Part shown: in pieces, positions 25,329-33,406 of the stretch
Numbering within the stretch: position 1 is the stretch's first letter
How the letters are laid out: each line of letters opens with the position of its first letter
Assembly: GCF_051297175.1 (NCBI RefSeq)
Contig: NZ_JBINNY010000001.1
Span: 2,976,001 to 3,040,000 of the forward strand
DNA length: 64,000 nt
Origin: Dryocola sp051297175
GTDB taxonomy: Bacteria > Pseudomonadota > Gammaproteobacteria > Enterobacterales > Enterobacteriaceae
Direction: 5' to 3'
Program-made: the position numbers and the translations under genes
Notes under the pieces: generated by a model
Seen by the model: the letters and a program-made list of their open reading frames with translations, nothing else
Database searches by the model: none
What the model was told of the DNA's origin: nothing

Positions 25329-25823
25329 GTGAAATCTTCAACTAGCGAAAGCGAAGAACAAATTGCGGAAAAGCTGTGGGAAGCTATCAGCGGTGGCGCA
25401 ACGCTTAAAGATGTACACGGTATTCCGGAAGAAATCATGGATGGGCTATATGCCCATGCCTATGATTTTTATAACAAAGGCCGACTGGACGAGGCGGAAA
25501 ATTTCTTTCGTTTCATCTGCCTGTACGACTTTTACAACCCCGATTACATCATCGGGCTTGCCGCGGTTACCCAGCTCAAAAAAAATTATCAAAAGGCCTG
25601 CGATCTCTATGCCGTGGCCTTTGCCTTGAGCAAAAACGATTACCGCCCGGTTTTCTTCAGCGGGCAGTGCCAGCTTCTGATGCGTAAGGTCGTGAAGGCC
25701 CGGCAGTGTTTCGAACTGGTCTGTGAAAAAAGCGATGACGAGGCGCTGCGGGCTAAAGCCGCGGCGTATCTGGCAAGCTTGCAGGAAGCCGAGGCCGCGC
25801 TGTCTCGTAAGGAAAAAGAATGA
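25329..25823 (+). CDS. sicA: Class II translocator chaperone, SicA homologue
   Basis: SicA/IpgC binds the SipB and SipC translocators in the cytoplasm and, when freed, acts as coactivator of InvF. GTG 25329 with AAAGGAGAG about 7 bases upstream gives 164 residues (Salmonella SicA 165). The TPR-type body is strongly conserved: GATLKDVHGIPEEIMDGLYA, then AYDFYNKGRLDEAENFFRF and KNDYRPVFFSGQCQLLMRK. The stop overlaps the sipB start (ATGA). Confidence 0.96.
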   Translation: MKSSTSESEEQIAEKLWEAISGGATLKDVHGIPEEIMDGLYAHAYDFYNKGRLDEAENFFRFICLYDFYNPDYIIGLAAVTQLKKNYQKACDLYAVAFALSKNDYRPVFFSGQCQLLMRKVVKARQCFELVCEKSDDEALRAKAAAYLASLQEAEAALSRKEKE

Positions 25824-27592
25824 GCGGTCTTTCCGCCATCGGCCAGGGCGTAACGTCCCTGAAATCGCTGGATCTTGAAAATCTCGTGGATAACCTGCCG
25901 GCCAAAAACACCCTGCTGGACAACGCCGACAAAGCGCTAAAGGAGCTGCTGGCAACCAAAGTGTCTGAAACCAGCGGCAGTAACGGTTCGATTCCTGATT
26001 CCAGCGCGCCGACGCTAACGCCGCCTACGGCAGCCGCGCAGAAAGAGCTTGGCTCCACGGCCATGCTGACGCTGCTTCTTGGCCAGCTCAACGGCCTGCT
26101 GGGCGACGTGACCCTTTCACAGCTGACCGAACGCGTTGCCACCTTAACGTCGCGGCTGAACGCGCAAAAACAGCAGGGCGACGAGGTTTCCAGGGAACTG
26201 AAAACCACGCTCGCCGAATCAGAAACGGCCACCGGGCTTTTGCAAACGGCCATGGACGCGTTGCAGGCAAGCCAGGCATCCCTCGCGGCGATTAATCAAA
26301 AACTGGCCCAGGCCGAAGCCCGCCTATCGGGCATGCAGCCGGAAGACGCTGAATACGATCGGGCGCTGGCTGAGCATGAGAGCTTAAAAAGCGAAAGCCA
26401 GAAGGCAAAGCTCACCGTTGGGAACGCGATGCAAAGCGCGCAGGATGCCCAGGAGCAGGCAAAAGATCAGGTTCTCAAGCTTGATAAAATTCTCACCCAG
26501 CTTCAGGGGCTGGACCTGCGCGGTAATCCGCTGCTACAGCAAACGGAGCAAGACGCGCTGTCTGCCGTGGCCCGCATGAGCCTGCTGATGGCGACCTTCC
26601 TCGAGCTGCTCAACAAAAACAACGAAGAAAGCCTGCAAAACGATCTGGAAACCTTTAAGGCGATGCAGGAGGCGCGGCAGAAAGAGCTGGATAAAAAATC
26701 CGACGAGTATCAAAAAGAGGTCGAGAAAGCGGAAAAGCTCAATCGTGTGATGGGGTGCATCGGCAAAATACTCGGCGCGCTGCTTACCATCATCAGCGTC
26801 GTGGCCGCCGTCTTTACCGGTGGTTCAAGTCTGGTTCTGGCGGCCGTCGGTCTGGCCATCATGGCTGGCGACAAAATCGTCAAGGCGGCAACGGGCGTCT
26901 CCTTTATTCAGGCGGTGCTAAATCCGCTGATGGAAAACGTGCTCAAGCCGCTGATGGATCTTATCGGCAAGGCGATTACCGACCTGCTGGTGTCGCTTGG
27001 CGTGGATGAGAAGAAAGCCGAGCTGGCAGGTTCTATCCTTGGCGCGGTGCTTGCTGCCGTCGCGATGGTGGTCTTGATAGCGGTTGTCGCCGTCGTAGGC
27101 AAAGGGGCGCTGTCAAAAATGGGCGATCTCCTGAATAAGCTATTGGCGAATACGATTAAAAAGATCGTTCCCGGCGTGCTGAAAGAGACGGTCAAAAGCG
27201 GTACCAAGCTGCTGAGCCAGGGCATGACTCGCCTGACCAACAGCCTTAATCATATGGCAAGCAAGATTGGCCTTCCCAACGATGCAGCGGGCAAAGCGCT
27301 GCTCAATACCACCCTGCGTAAGGCTTCCCTTGGTGGTGAGGCGACGCTATCCGCAACCCAGGCCGGGGGGAATATCGCGCAGGGCGTAATGAATAAAAAC
27401 GCCAGCGAGCTGCTGGCTGGCTTTACCCTCGCCCTCTTCGGAAAAGAGCAGATCGATCGTTGGCTGGAACAGGCCACCGAAACCTTTGGCGAAAACCAGA
27501 AAGTGGTGCAGACGCTCACCAAAACGCTTTCAGACACCCTACAACAAAACGCGGACGCGGGACGCTTTGTGCTGCGCCAAAGCCGCATCTAA
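25820..27592 (+). CDS. sipB: Major translocator SctE, SipB/IpaB homologue
   Basis: SipB/IpaB inserts into the host membrane as the large translocon pore subunit. The 590 residues compare with 593 in Salmonella. Residues about 80-300 form long coiled coils (for example QMLTLLLGQLNGLLGD-like AMLTLLLGQLNGLLGDV, and repeated Gln/Lys heptads). Two hydrophobic regions follow at about 313-357 and 393-430. The C-terminal helical region is complete. Its presence shows the system is built for contact with a eukaryotic host cell. Confidence 0.95.
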   Translation: MSGLSAIGQGVTSLKSLDLENLVDNLPAKNTLLDNADKALKELLATKVSETSGSNGSIPDSSAPTLTPPTAAAQKELGSTAMLTLLLGQLNGLLGDVTLSQLTERVATLTSRLNAQKQQGDEVSRELKTTLAESETATGLLQTAMDALQASQASLAAINQKLAQAEARLSGMQPEDAEYDRALAEHESLKSESQKAKLTVGNAMQSAQDAQEQAKDQVLKLDKILTQLQGLDLRGNPLLQQTEQDALSAVARMSLLMATFLELLNKNNEESLQNDLETFKAMQEARQKELDKKSDEYQKEVEKAEKLNRVMGCIGKILGALLTIISVVAAVFTGGSSLVLAAVGLAIMAGDKIVKAATGVSFIQAVLNPLMENVLKPLMDLIGKAITDLLVSLGVDEKKAELAGSILGAVLAAVAMVVLIAVVAVVGKGALSKMGDLLNKLLANTIKKIVPGVLKETVKSGTKLLSQGMTRLTNSLNHMASKIGLPNDAAGKALLNTTLRKASLGGEATLSATQAGGNIAQGVMNKNASELLAGFTLALFGKEQIDRWLEQATETFGENQKVVQTLTKTLSDTLQQNADAGRFVLRQSRI

Positions 27593-27607
27593 TCAAGGAG
27601 AAGTAAG

Positions 27608-28702
27608 ATGCAATCGGTCAACAATAATCTCAATATCCGCACCACTCCGCTCACGACTTCGGTAGCCACCCCAACGGCGGCAACGGTTAAGTCCCAGAAT
27701 GCGGGAAGCGTTGCCTCCATTCTTTCGCAGGCCACGAACCTGCCGCAGGTTGGCTCGTCGCGCACTCCCGAGCTGTCGCAGCCGAGTTTTAGCATCACGC
27801 CGGAAGTCACGGAAATGCTCAATGAATATCTGCTGAACCTGGACCCTAAGGTGACCCAGGAGTTGAGCGCGTTTAGCAATAACGTTGAGGCCGGGGTAGA
27901 TAAGGTTCTCCAGACGCTGGCTGAAACGCAGGCGGAACAGGGTAAGCCGCTGGATATCAGCGGGCTTTCTTCACCGGCCGTGGCGCTTATCGTTGCGGCA
28001 AACTTACTGATGCTGTCGGTCAACAAGGCGGACACCGCGCTCGGGAATAAGCTCTCCCTCGTCAGTTACGATGCGACCAAAAACACCGCGGCATCGATGA
28101 TCCGCGAGGGCATGAATTTGCTGACCAGCAGCATTTCTCAAGGGGCCCTTCAGCTTACCGTGACCGCCGCAGGGGCCAATTCAGAATTCAAGGGCCTGAA
28201 AAACGAACGTTCGGCGCTGAAAAACAACGCCAGCAAGCTGGACGCGTTGGGCAGCGAAGCCGCGAGCCTGCAGGATATCCTGCAAAAACCGGCAACCCTG
28301 AACGCCGTGGGCGAGCTTGACGCCCTGACCGCGCAAAGCCGCGCCTCCATGTCGAGCCGCCTGCAGGACATTGAGCTGGAGATTAAAAACGAGGGGCTGA
28401 CGCTCTCCGACAGCCAGATAAAAGCGCGTAGCGATCAGACGCTGGGCGATGCCGTGATGAGAAATGCCCCGGTGGTAGGCAACCTTGCGGGGAGCGCCGG
28501 GCAGTATGCCGCCACCCTCGACCGTTCCGATCAGCAAATCAGCCAGGCCAGCAGCCGCGTGGCTACGGCTGCGTCGGAAGAATCGAAGGAAAGCGGGCGT
28601 AAAGATCTGAGCCTGATCCAGGAACTGCTGCGCATTTTAGAAAATATCAACCAATCGCATCATGCCGCGATGAGCGCTATCGCTGGCAACATTCGCGCCT
28701 AG
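27608..28702 (+). CDS. sipC: Minor translocator SctB, SipC/IpaC homologue
   Basis: SipC/IpaC is the second pore subunit; in Salmonella and Shigella its C-terminus also drives actin changes. The protein has 364 residues, shorter than SipC (409) and close to IpaC (363). The conserved end, with SGRKDLSLIQELLRILENIN and the terminal AIAGNIRA, matches the family. One hydrophobic stretch (about 120-140, SSPAVALIVAANLLMLSV) is the membrane segment. AAGGAG precedes the ATG. Confidence 0.93.
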   Translation: MQSVNNNLNIRTTPLTTSVATPTAATVKSQNAGSVASILSQATNLPQVGSSRTPELSQPSFSITPEVTEMLNEYLLNLDPKVTQELSAFSNNVEAGVDKVLQTLAETQAEQGKPLDISGLSSPAVALIVAANLLMLSVNKADTALGNKLSLVSYDATKNTAASMIREGMNLLTSSISQGALQLTVTAAGANSEFKGLKNERSALKNNASKLDALGSEAASLQDILQKPATLNAVGELDALTAQSRASMSSRLQDIELEIKNEGLTLSDSQIKARSDQTLGDAVMRNAPVVGNLAGSAGQYAATLDRSDQQISQASSRVATAASEESKESGRKDLSLIQELLRILENINQSHHAAMSAIAGNIRA

Positions 28703-28719
28703 TCCCCCAGCTCATTCAT

Positions 28720-28745
28720 TTCACCCGCTGGGTACGGCGGGTGAA
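28720..28745 (+). other. Stem-loop between sipC and sipD
   Basis: TTCACCCGC (28720-28728) and GCGGGTGAA (28737-28745) form a perfect 9-bp stem with an 8-base loop in the 60-base sipC-sipD gap. There is no T-run. It may limit read-through, or protect the sipC mRNA 3' end. The role is inferred. Confidence 0.45.
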
Positions 28746-28762
28746 GTGGCAAAAGGATAATT

Positions 28763-29770
28763 ATGTCTGTGATTACCCCCCTGTCCCACGCGCCCTTTAT
28801 CCCGCAGTTCAGCGACGCCGCTTCGCCACAAACGCCCGCCGCTTCGTCCGAAAGCGATTTGCCGACCACGAAAGCCTTCGTCAATACGCAAACGCCGCTG
28901 CTGAACAACGCGCAAAACAAAACAAGCCTGCTCCGCCAGTCGCTGCGAGGCCCCCAGCAGGAAGAAAGAACGCTGGCCCAGCAGCTGATGACCAGCAGCC
29001 TGAACAGTCTGGCAGAAGCGGAGGTGCCGCTTAGCGCCGCGCAAAACCAAACGCTTGATTCCACGCTGAATTCAACCCTGCTAAAAGCGGGCCTGCAGGC
29101 CCCGGCGGGCACGACGATGTCCGATAAAGAACTGTGGGAAAAGACGGCGGCGGCCATCGGTCAGATTGGCGATAATTACCTGGGCGTCTATGAAAATGTG
29201 ATGGGTAAGTACAACGATTTTTATAAAAGCTTCACCGATATCACCTCGCAGATGGGGAACTGGATCTTACCCGGCAGCGATAGCAATAATTTAAAGCTAA
29301 ACGTTAAGGCGCTGAAAAACGCCCTCAGCGACTTCAATGCCCGCTACCTGTATCCAAAGAAAGAAGGCGTTATTTATCCTCCTCAAAATAGCGCGACCGG
29401 CCTCAAGACCACCACGGAGAGCGATGCCAAACAGTGGGCCAGCGAACTAAACATTCCCAGCGCGAAGGTGGTAAAAGTCAACAACGATAACTATGTCGTG
29501 ATGATTGACAACACGTCGATTGAAACCATGATCCGCGATTTAACTGCGCTAGGCTCGGTGAATGCCGCCGGTATATTGACGCTTGATAACGCCAAGTTTC
29601 AGGCGTGGCAGTCGGGCTTTAAATCGCAGGAGGAAAACCTGAAAAATACGCTGCAAACCTCAGCGCAAAAATACAGCAATGCCAATTCGCTGTATGACAA
29701 CCTGGTGAAGGTGCTGAGCAGCACGATCACCAGCTGTCTTGAAACCGCGAAGACATTCCTTCACGGCTAG
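28763..29770 (+). CDS. sipD: Needle tip protein SctA, SipD/IpaD homologue
   Basis: SipD/IpaD caps the needle, senses host contact and bile, and helps insert SipB and SipC. The 335 residues lie between IpaD (332) and SipD (343). The N-terminal third is self-chaperoning and variable; the central coiled coil starts near ENVMGKYNDFYKSFTDITSQ, and the C-terminal helix ends SLYDNLVKVLSSTITSCLET. AAAAGGATAA is its ribosome binding site. It ends the sic-sip block. Confidence 0.94.
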   Translation: MSVITPLSHAPFIPQFSDAASPQTPAASSESDLPTTKAFVNTQTPLLNNAQNKTSLLRQSLRGPQQEERTLAQQLMTSSLNSLAEAEVPLSAAQNQTLDSTLNSTLLKAGLQAPAGTTMSDKELWEKTAAAIGQIGDNYLGVYENVMGKYNDFYKSFTDITSQMGNWILPGSDSNNLKLNVKALKNALSDFNARYLYPKKEGVIYPPQNSATGLKTTTESDAKQWASELNIPSAKVVKVNNDNYVVMIDNTSIETMIRDLTALGSVNAAGILTLDNAKFQAWQSGFKSQEENLKNTLQTSAQKYSNANSLYDNLVKVLSSTITSCLETAKTFLHG

Positions 29771-29775
29771 CGTGT

Positions 29776-29809
29776 AGGGGGGCCGCCTACAGCCTAAGCC
29801 AGCCCCCTT
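29776..29809. terminator. Inverted repeat between convergent sipD and invH-like genes
   Basis: AGGGGGGC (29776-29783) and GCCCCCTT (29802-29809) can pair across an 18-base loop between the sipD stop and the stop of the gene on the other strand. No long T-run follows on either side, so termination is only a plausible reading. Confidence 0.4.
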
Positions 29810-30116
29810 AGCGACCGGCAGTTAACGTCTGATGGGCAATCATCAGCATTTGATACATGCTTTTGCCCTGATTGGCGGGGTTTTTCAGCGCGCGCTGAAA
29901 TTCAACCATCAGCCGGTCTTCAAGCTCCCTTGACTCGGTGTACTGCGGATATTCGTTAAAAAATCCTCGCGCCTCATGCTCCGTTTCCTTGTACGTCGCC
30001 GCTTGTTCAGCCGAACCCTGGCTCGCGGCATTCGCCGACGCACCGGAGGTTTTGCCCCCGTTTGCACAGCCGGTCAGCAGTACCGATGCCAGCAGCAGAT
30101 AAGAAATTCCCTTCAT
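29808..30116 (-). CDS. invH: Short secretin pilotin lipoprotein SctG, InvH homologue
   Basis: InvH is the outer-membrane lipoprotein that localises and stabilises the InvG secretin ring. This 102-residue protein has a lipoprotein signal (MKGISYLLLASVLLTGC, lipidated Cys17). After a short linker its C-terminal half resembles the InvH core: EARGFFNEYPQYTESRE against EQALTFFQEHPQYMRSKE in Salmonella, then LEDRLMVEFQRAL and SMYQMLMIAHQTL. Salmonella InvH has 147 residues; the middle linker part is missing here. In SPI-1 invH lies next to invF; here it is divergent from prgH. Homology is from memory of the InvH sequence and should be confirmed, but the aligned pattern is strong. Confidence 0.8.
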   Translation of the reverse strand: MKGISYLLLASVLLTGCANGGKTSGASANAASQGSAEQAATYKETEHEARGFFNEYPQYTESRELEDRLMVEFQRALKNPANQGKSMYQMLMIAHQTLTAGR

Positions 30117-30251
30117 AACCTTTCCTTGTTTTACCGTTTCCGCCGCTCATGCTAGCGCTAAAGCGAGGCTTTTCACAATCGGTAAAATAAAACTGTTCGC
30201 CGCCGATTCTTAAAGAGATCTTTTGCGCAAACATCATCATTTTTCGCGAGA

Positions 30252-30298
30252 TTTCATCCGTTTTTCATCAAGAAATTTCGCCCGCCTTCGACCATAGT
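30252..30298 (+). promoter_or_regulatory. HilA box and -10 of the predicted prgH promoter
   Basis: TTTCAT (30252-30257), 5 bases, TTTCAT (30263-30268) exactly fit the HilA-box pattern TTKHAT-N5-TTKHAT described for Salmonella prgH and invF. A -10-like CATAGT (30293-30298) follows and puts the box centre about 45 bases upstream of a start near 30305, 28 bases before the prgH ATG. This gap also holds the promoter of the divergent invH-like gene. The repeat is seen directly; control by the hilA product at 34039-35739 is inferred. Confidence 0.65.
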
Positions 30299-30332
30299 AA
30301 CCGCCGTAATCGGAAAGGACTTCCCCGGCATT

Positions 30333-31490
30333 ATGATGGCAACAGAAAGCACTCCCTCGATAAGTCGGATCGTAATCCGCCTGCTAAACGGCCCCCTGCA
30401 AGGCTGTGAGTTTTTGCTTGCCCCCGGCAGAACGCTTTTTGTGGTGGGTCAACCTGCGACCTTCGTCGCGTCCGACCGACTGCCCGAATTTCCGAACGAC
30501 ACGCTTTATATTCCTCTCGACGCGGGCGGGATCAACTTCGAACTGCACAACGGCGAAAGCCTGGAACTCCAGGAGCTTGGCGATAGCGCAGGCGCAAGGC
30601 GTCATGTGGAGCTTAACCGCTTACAGCAGGTTGGCGAGCTGACCTTCGCGCTGAAACACGAAAGTGAAATATGGCCCGCAGGGCTGTTATCCACCGTCGA
30701 AACGCCGCTTGCTCCGCCCCGCCCAAAGGCCAGGAATGCGCTTATCGCCGCCGCTGTTGTCATCGGCCTTCTGTTAGCAGGCATCGGCTATAAAACGTGG
30801 CATATGCCCCAACGGCAGTTTGCCAGCCTGAGCGAAAGCCTGGGCAACGACGCGCAGCGCTTCACGATTATGCCGGGGCGGGACAACCTTATTTACGTCG
30901 CCACCCACAGCGAAAGAGAGAGTTTCTGGGTGCATCAGGAAATTTTGCGTAGCCAGTATCGCGGGCAGGTTCGCGTCGTTTATCCGGCACAGGAAAACGA
31001 ACGCGTCGGCAGGTGGCTGTCGATTTACTACCCGTCGCTTTCCTGGTATCGGCTGCAGCTGAGCAACCCCCTTCAGCCCCAGCTGTGGGTCAGCCAGCAG
31101 CGCACGACGCTGAATGAGGCAGCAAGAGAAAAGCTGACCCGCGATCTGCTGGCACAGCTTCCCTACGCGGAAACGATAAAAATTATGCAGATGGACGATG
31201 CGGCCGCGGCAAACCAGGCGGAAAGCGGCCTGGTACGGCTCGGAGTGCCCTTTACGCGTAACGACAGAGGCGACGGCGTGAGTTTTTCCATTCGCGGGGA
31301 ACTCGACGACGGGCAGCTTCTGCGCGCGCGTCGCTTTGTCGAAGGCTATTACAGCCAGTGGGGCAACCGCTACGTGCAGTTTGCGATAGAACTGCAGGAA
31401 GACAGGCTCAAAGGCCATTCCTGGCAGTACGGTGAACAGGGGTATGTCAAAATGGCCACCGGCCATTGGCAATTCTCTAACTCAATGTAA
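30333..31490 (+). CDS. prgH: T3SS inner-membrane outer ring SctD, PrgH homologue
   Basis: PrgH forms the larger inner-membrane ring of the needle complex. The 385 residues compare with 392 in Salmonella. The N-terminal cytoplasmic FHA-like domain contains VIRLLNGPLQGCEFLLAPGR, one membrane helix lies at about 135-155, and the periplasmic ring-building domains end with YVQFAIELQEDRLKGHSWQY, all matching PrgH. Two adjacent ATGs (30333, 30336) are possible starts. It begins the prg-org block. Confidence 0.95.
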   Translation: MMATESTPSISRIVIRLLNGPLQGCEFLLAPGRTLFVVGQPATFVASDRLPEFPNDTLYIPLDAGGINFELHNGESLELQELGDSAGARRHVELNRLQQVGELTFALKHESEIWPAGLLSTVETPLAPPRPKARNALIAAAVVIGLLLAGIGYKTWHMPQRQFASLSESLGNDAQRFTIMPGRDNLIYVATHSERESFWVHQEILRSQYRGQVRVVYPAQENERVGRWLSIYYPSLSWYRLQLSNPLQPQLWVSQQRTTLNEAAREKLTRDLLAQLPYAETIKIMQMDDAAAANQAESGLVRLGVPFTRNDRGDGVSFSIRGELDDGQLLRARRFVEGYYSQWGNRYVQFAIELQEDRLKGHSWQYGEQGYVKMATGHWQFSNSM

Positions 31491-31513
31491 TTTAAATTAA
31501 AAAGGAATTTTTT

Positions 31514-31750
31514 ATGCCTTGGTCAGGTTATCTGGATGGGATCTCAACCCAGTTCGACAGCAATGTGCAAAATTTACAGCAGCAGGTGGATACCGCGCTT
31601 ACCTCGCTGAGCAAAAACCCATCAGATCCAACGCTGCTGGCGGCCTATCAGAGCAAGTTGTCCGAGTACAACTTGTACCGTTCCGCGCAGTCCAACACCG
31701 TCAAAGTCTTTAAAGATATTGACGCCGCGATCATTCAGAACTTCCGTTAA
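31514..31750 (+). CDS. prgI: T3SS needle filament protein SctF, PrgI homologue
   Basis: PrgI polymerises into the extracellular needle. The 78-residue protein (PrgI 80) is nearly identical to PrgI in its C-terminal half, for example LLAAYQSKLSEYNLYR and NTVKVFKDIDAAIIQNFR, with the helix-turn-helix PSDP turn at about 40. A clear AAAAGGAA ribosome binding site suits a highly made protein. Confidence 0.97.
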   Translation: MPWSGYLDGISTQFDSNVQNLQQQVDTALTSLSKNPSDPTLLAAYQSKLSEYNLYRSAQSNTVKVFKDIDAAIIQNFR

Positions 31751-31798
31751 ATTTTACCCAGCCGCGCCACCACCCGGTGGCGCGGTCAGGAGACAAAA

Positions 31799-32092
31799 AT
31801 GCAGATTTCAACAAATGCATTAAGCAACACGATGCATAGCCTCGCGGTACAGGAGGAGGACGTGTTCTCTCTCGACGATCGTCTTCTGGAGGCCATCTCA
31901 ATCTCCGCGTCGAACAGCGCGGCGGAAAAAGAAGACATTCTGCAAAGTCTGGAACGGCCCGGTCTTGTTAACCGCCCCGACGAGCTGTATGCGCTACAGC
32001 TGCGCAGCGCGAACTACAACCTCGAAGTTTCAATGATCAGCACGCTGACCCGTAAGGCGGTAAGCGCTGTAGAAAGCCTGCTTCGTTCATGA
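31799..32092 (+). CDS. prgJ: T3SS inner rod protein SctI, PrgJ homologue
   Basis: PrgJ forms the inner rod that anchors the needle to the export gate. The 97 residues compare with 101 in Salmonella. Features include a polar N-terminus, DRLLEAISISASNSAAEKED, and the C-terminal helical segment YNLEVSMISTLTRKAVSAVE that resembles the needle protein. The stop overlaps the prgK start (ATGA). Confidence 0.93.
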   Translation: MQISTNALSNTMHSLAVQEEDVFSLDDRLLEAISISASNSAAEKEDILQSLERPGLVNRPDELYALQLRSANYNLEVSMISTLTRKAVSAVESLLRS

Positions 32093-32835
32093 TTAGCCGC
32101 CTGCTTTACATGCTGGCCTTTGTTTTGCTGCTGGGCGGGTGCCATGAGCAGGATTTGCTCAAGGGTCTCGACCAGATGCAGGCAAACGAGGTGATTTCGG
32201 TATTGCAGCGCCACAATATTAAGGCCAGCAAGCAGGATCGCGGCAAGGCCGGTTACAGCATATCCGTTGAGCAGCCCGATTTTTCCGCCGCCGTTGAATG
32301 GCTGAAGGTTTACAACCTCCCTTCGCGGCCTCGGGTGGAAATAGCGCAAATGTTCCCGGCGGATTCTCTGGTCGCATCGCCGCGAGCTGAAAAGGCGCGA
32401 TTATTTTCCGCGATTGAACAGCGTCTGGAGCAGTCGCTCAAAACTATGGAAGGCCTGCTTTCGGCCAGCGTGCATATTAGCTACGACCTGAATGACTCAG
32501 CCGAAGATCGTTCCGGTAAAAATATCCATCTTTCGACCGTCATCATTTATGACAGCATGATCGATCCGGAACAAAGCGTTAGCGATATCAAAAGGTTTCT
32601 CAAAAACAGCTTCGCCGACGTGAAATATGAAAACATTTCCGTTGTGCTGTCGAAGCGCGGCGACGTTCAACAGCTGCCGCCCGGTTCGGCAAGCGCGCAA
32701 AGCAGCAACGGTACCCGGTGGCTGCTGGTTGCGGCAGGTTTATTAGTGGCGATGCTGGTGGGGACGATCGTCTATCTTCTGCGCTTTTACGTGCCAAACG
32801 CTCGGCACAACGGCACGAGGCCCGGCAATGAATAA
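32089..32835 (+). CDS. prgK: T3SS inner-membrane ring lipoprotein SctJ, PrgK homologue
   Basis: PrgK forms the inner ring of the basal body. The 248 residues compare with 252 in Salmonella. A lipoprotein signal ends at Cys18 (LLLGGC), two periplasmic ring domains follow (with EVISVLQRHNIKA and VSIEQPD-like ISVEQPDFSAAVEWL), and a C-terminal membrane helix lies at about 210-230. It overlaps prgJ and orgA. Confidence 0.96.
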   Translation: MISRLLYMLAFVLLLGGCHEQDLLKGLDQMQANEVISVLQRHNIKASKQDRGKAGYSISVEQPDFSAAVEWLKVYNLPSRPRVEIAQMFPADSLVASPRAEKARLFSAIEQRLEQSLKTMEGLLSASVHISYDLNDSAEDRSGKNIHLSTVIIYDSMIDPEQSVSDIKRFLKNSFADVKYENISVVLSKRGDVQQLPPGSASAQSSNGTRWLLVAAGLLVAMLVGTIVYLLRFYVPNARHNGTRPGNE

Positions 32836-33406
32836 TGCCTCCTGGGAAGAGAGGGCTAAAAGAGTGCTGTTCGATCCTCTTTTTTACCTTCATCCGCAGC
32901 GCATGCCTATTCCGGCTCGCCTGACGAACACCCTGCAGGCGCGCGGGGCGGTGAACGATCTGCTGATCGACGTCTATCAGCTCAGCGTAGATGCCATAGA
33001 TACGGATAGCGATCCGCTCACGCGCCAGTGGCTTACGCATTGGACACGTTTTCCGCAGGTAGCCTATCTGCTGGGATGCCAGATGCTGCGCGGCGAACTT
33101 GTGCGCCATGGTGCGCTATTAGCGCTTCCTGCATGGGCCAGAGGCTTTTTGAGCGTTAACCTGACCCAGAGTGAAAGCGTGCAGATAGACACCTTCAGCC
33201 ATGCCGTGCCGCTGAACCTGGGCTTTTCCTGCCTGCAGCCTTGGTCGAACAGGCTTCCAGCACCGCTGGCACAGCGTTTCCCGCTGCTTTTCCCATCCGG
33301 CGTCGACGACGTTAACGCGCGCGCTCCGGCAGATTCGCTCATCCTTACTCTGGCACTTCAACATGCGCAAAAATATCCAAATTCCCCACCCGTCGCGTCT
33401 GCTTGA
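32828..33406 (+). CDS. orgA: T3SS sorting-platform adaptor SctK, OrgA homologue
   Basis: OrgA links the cytoplasmic sorting platform pods to the PrgH ring. The 192 residues compare with 199 in Salmonella. The start (RAKRVLFDPLFYLHPQRMPI) and the WTRFPQVAYLLGCQMLRGEL segment are typical. There is no signal or membrane helix. It overlaps prgK by 8 bases and orgB by 44 bases, so the last 14 codons are shared with orgB in another frame. Confidence 0.92.
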   Translation: MNNASWEERAKRVLFDPLFYLHPQRMPIPARLTNTLQARGAVNDLLIDVYQLSVDAIDTDSDPLTRQWLTHWTRFPQVAYLLGCQMLRGELVRHGALLALPAWARGFLSVNLTQSESVQIDTFSHAVPLNLGFSCLQPWSNRLPAPLAQRFPLLFPSGVDDVNARAPADSLILTLALQHAQKYPNSPPVASA

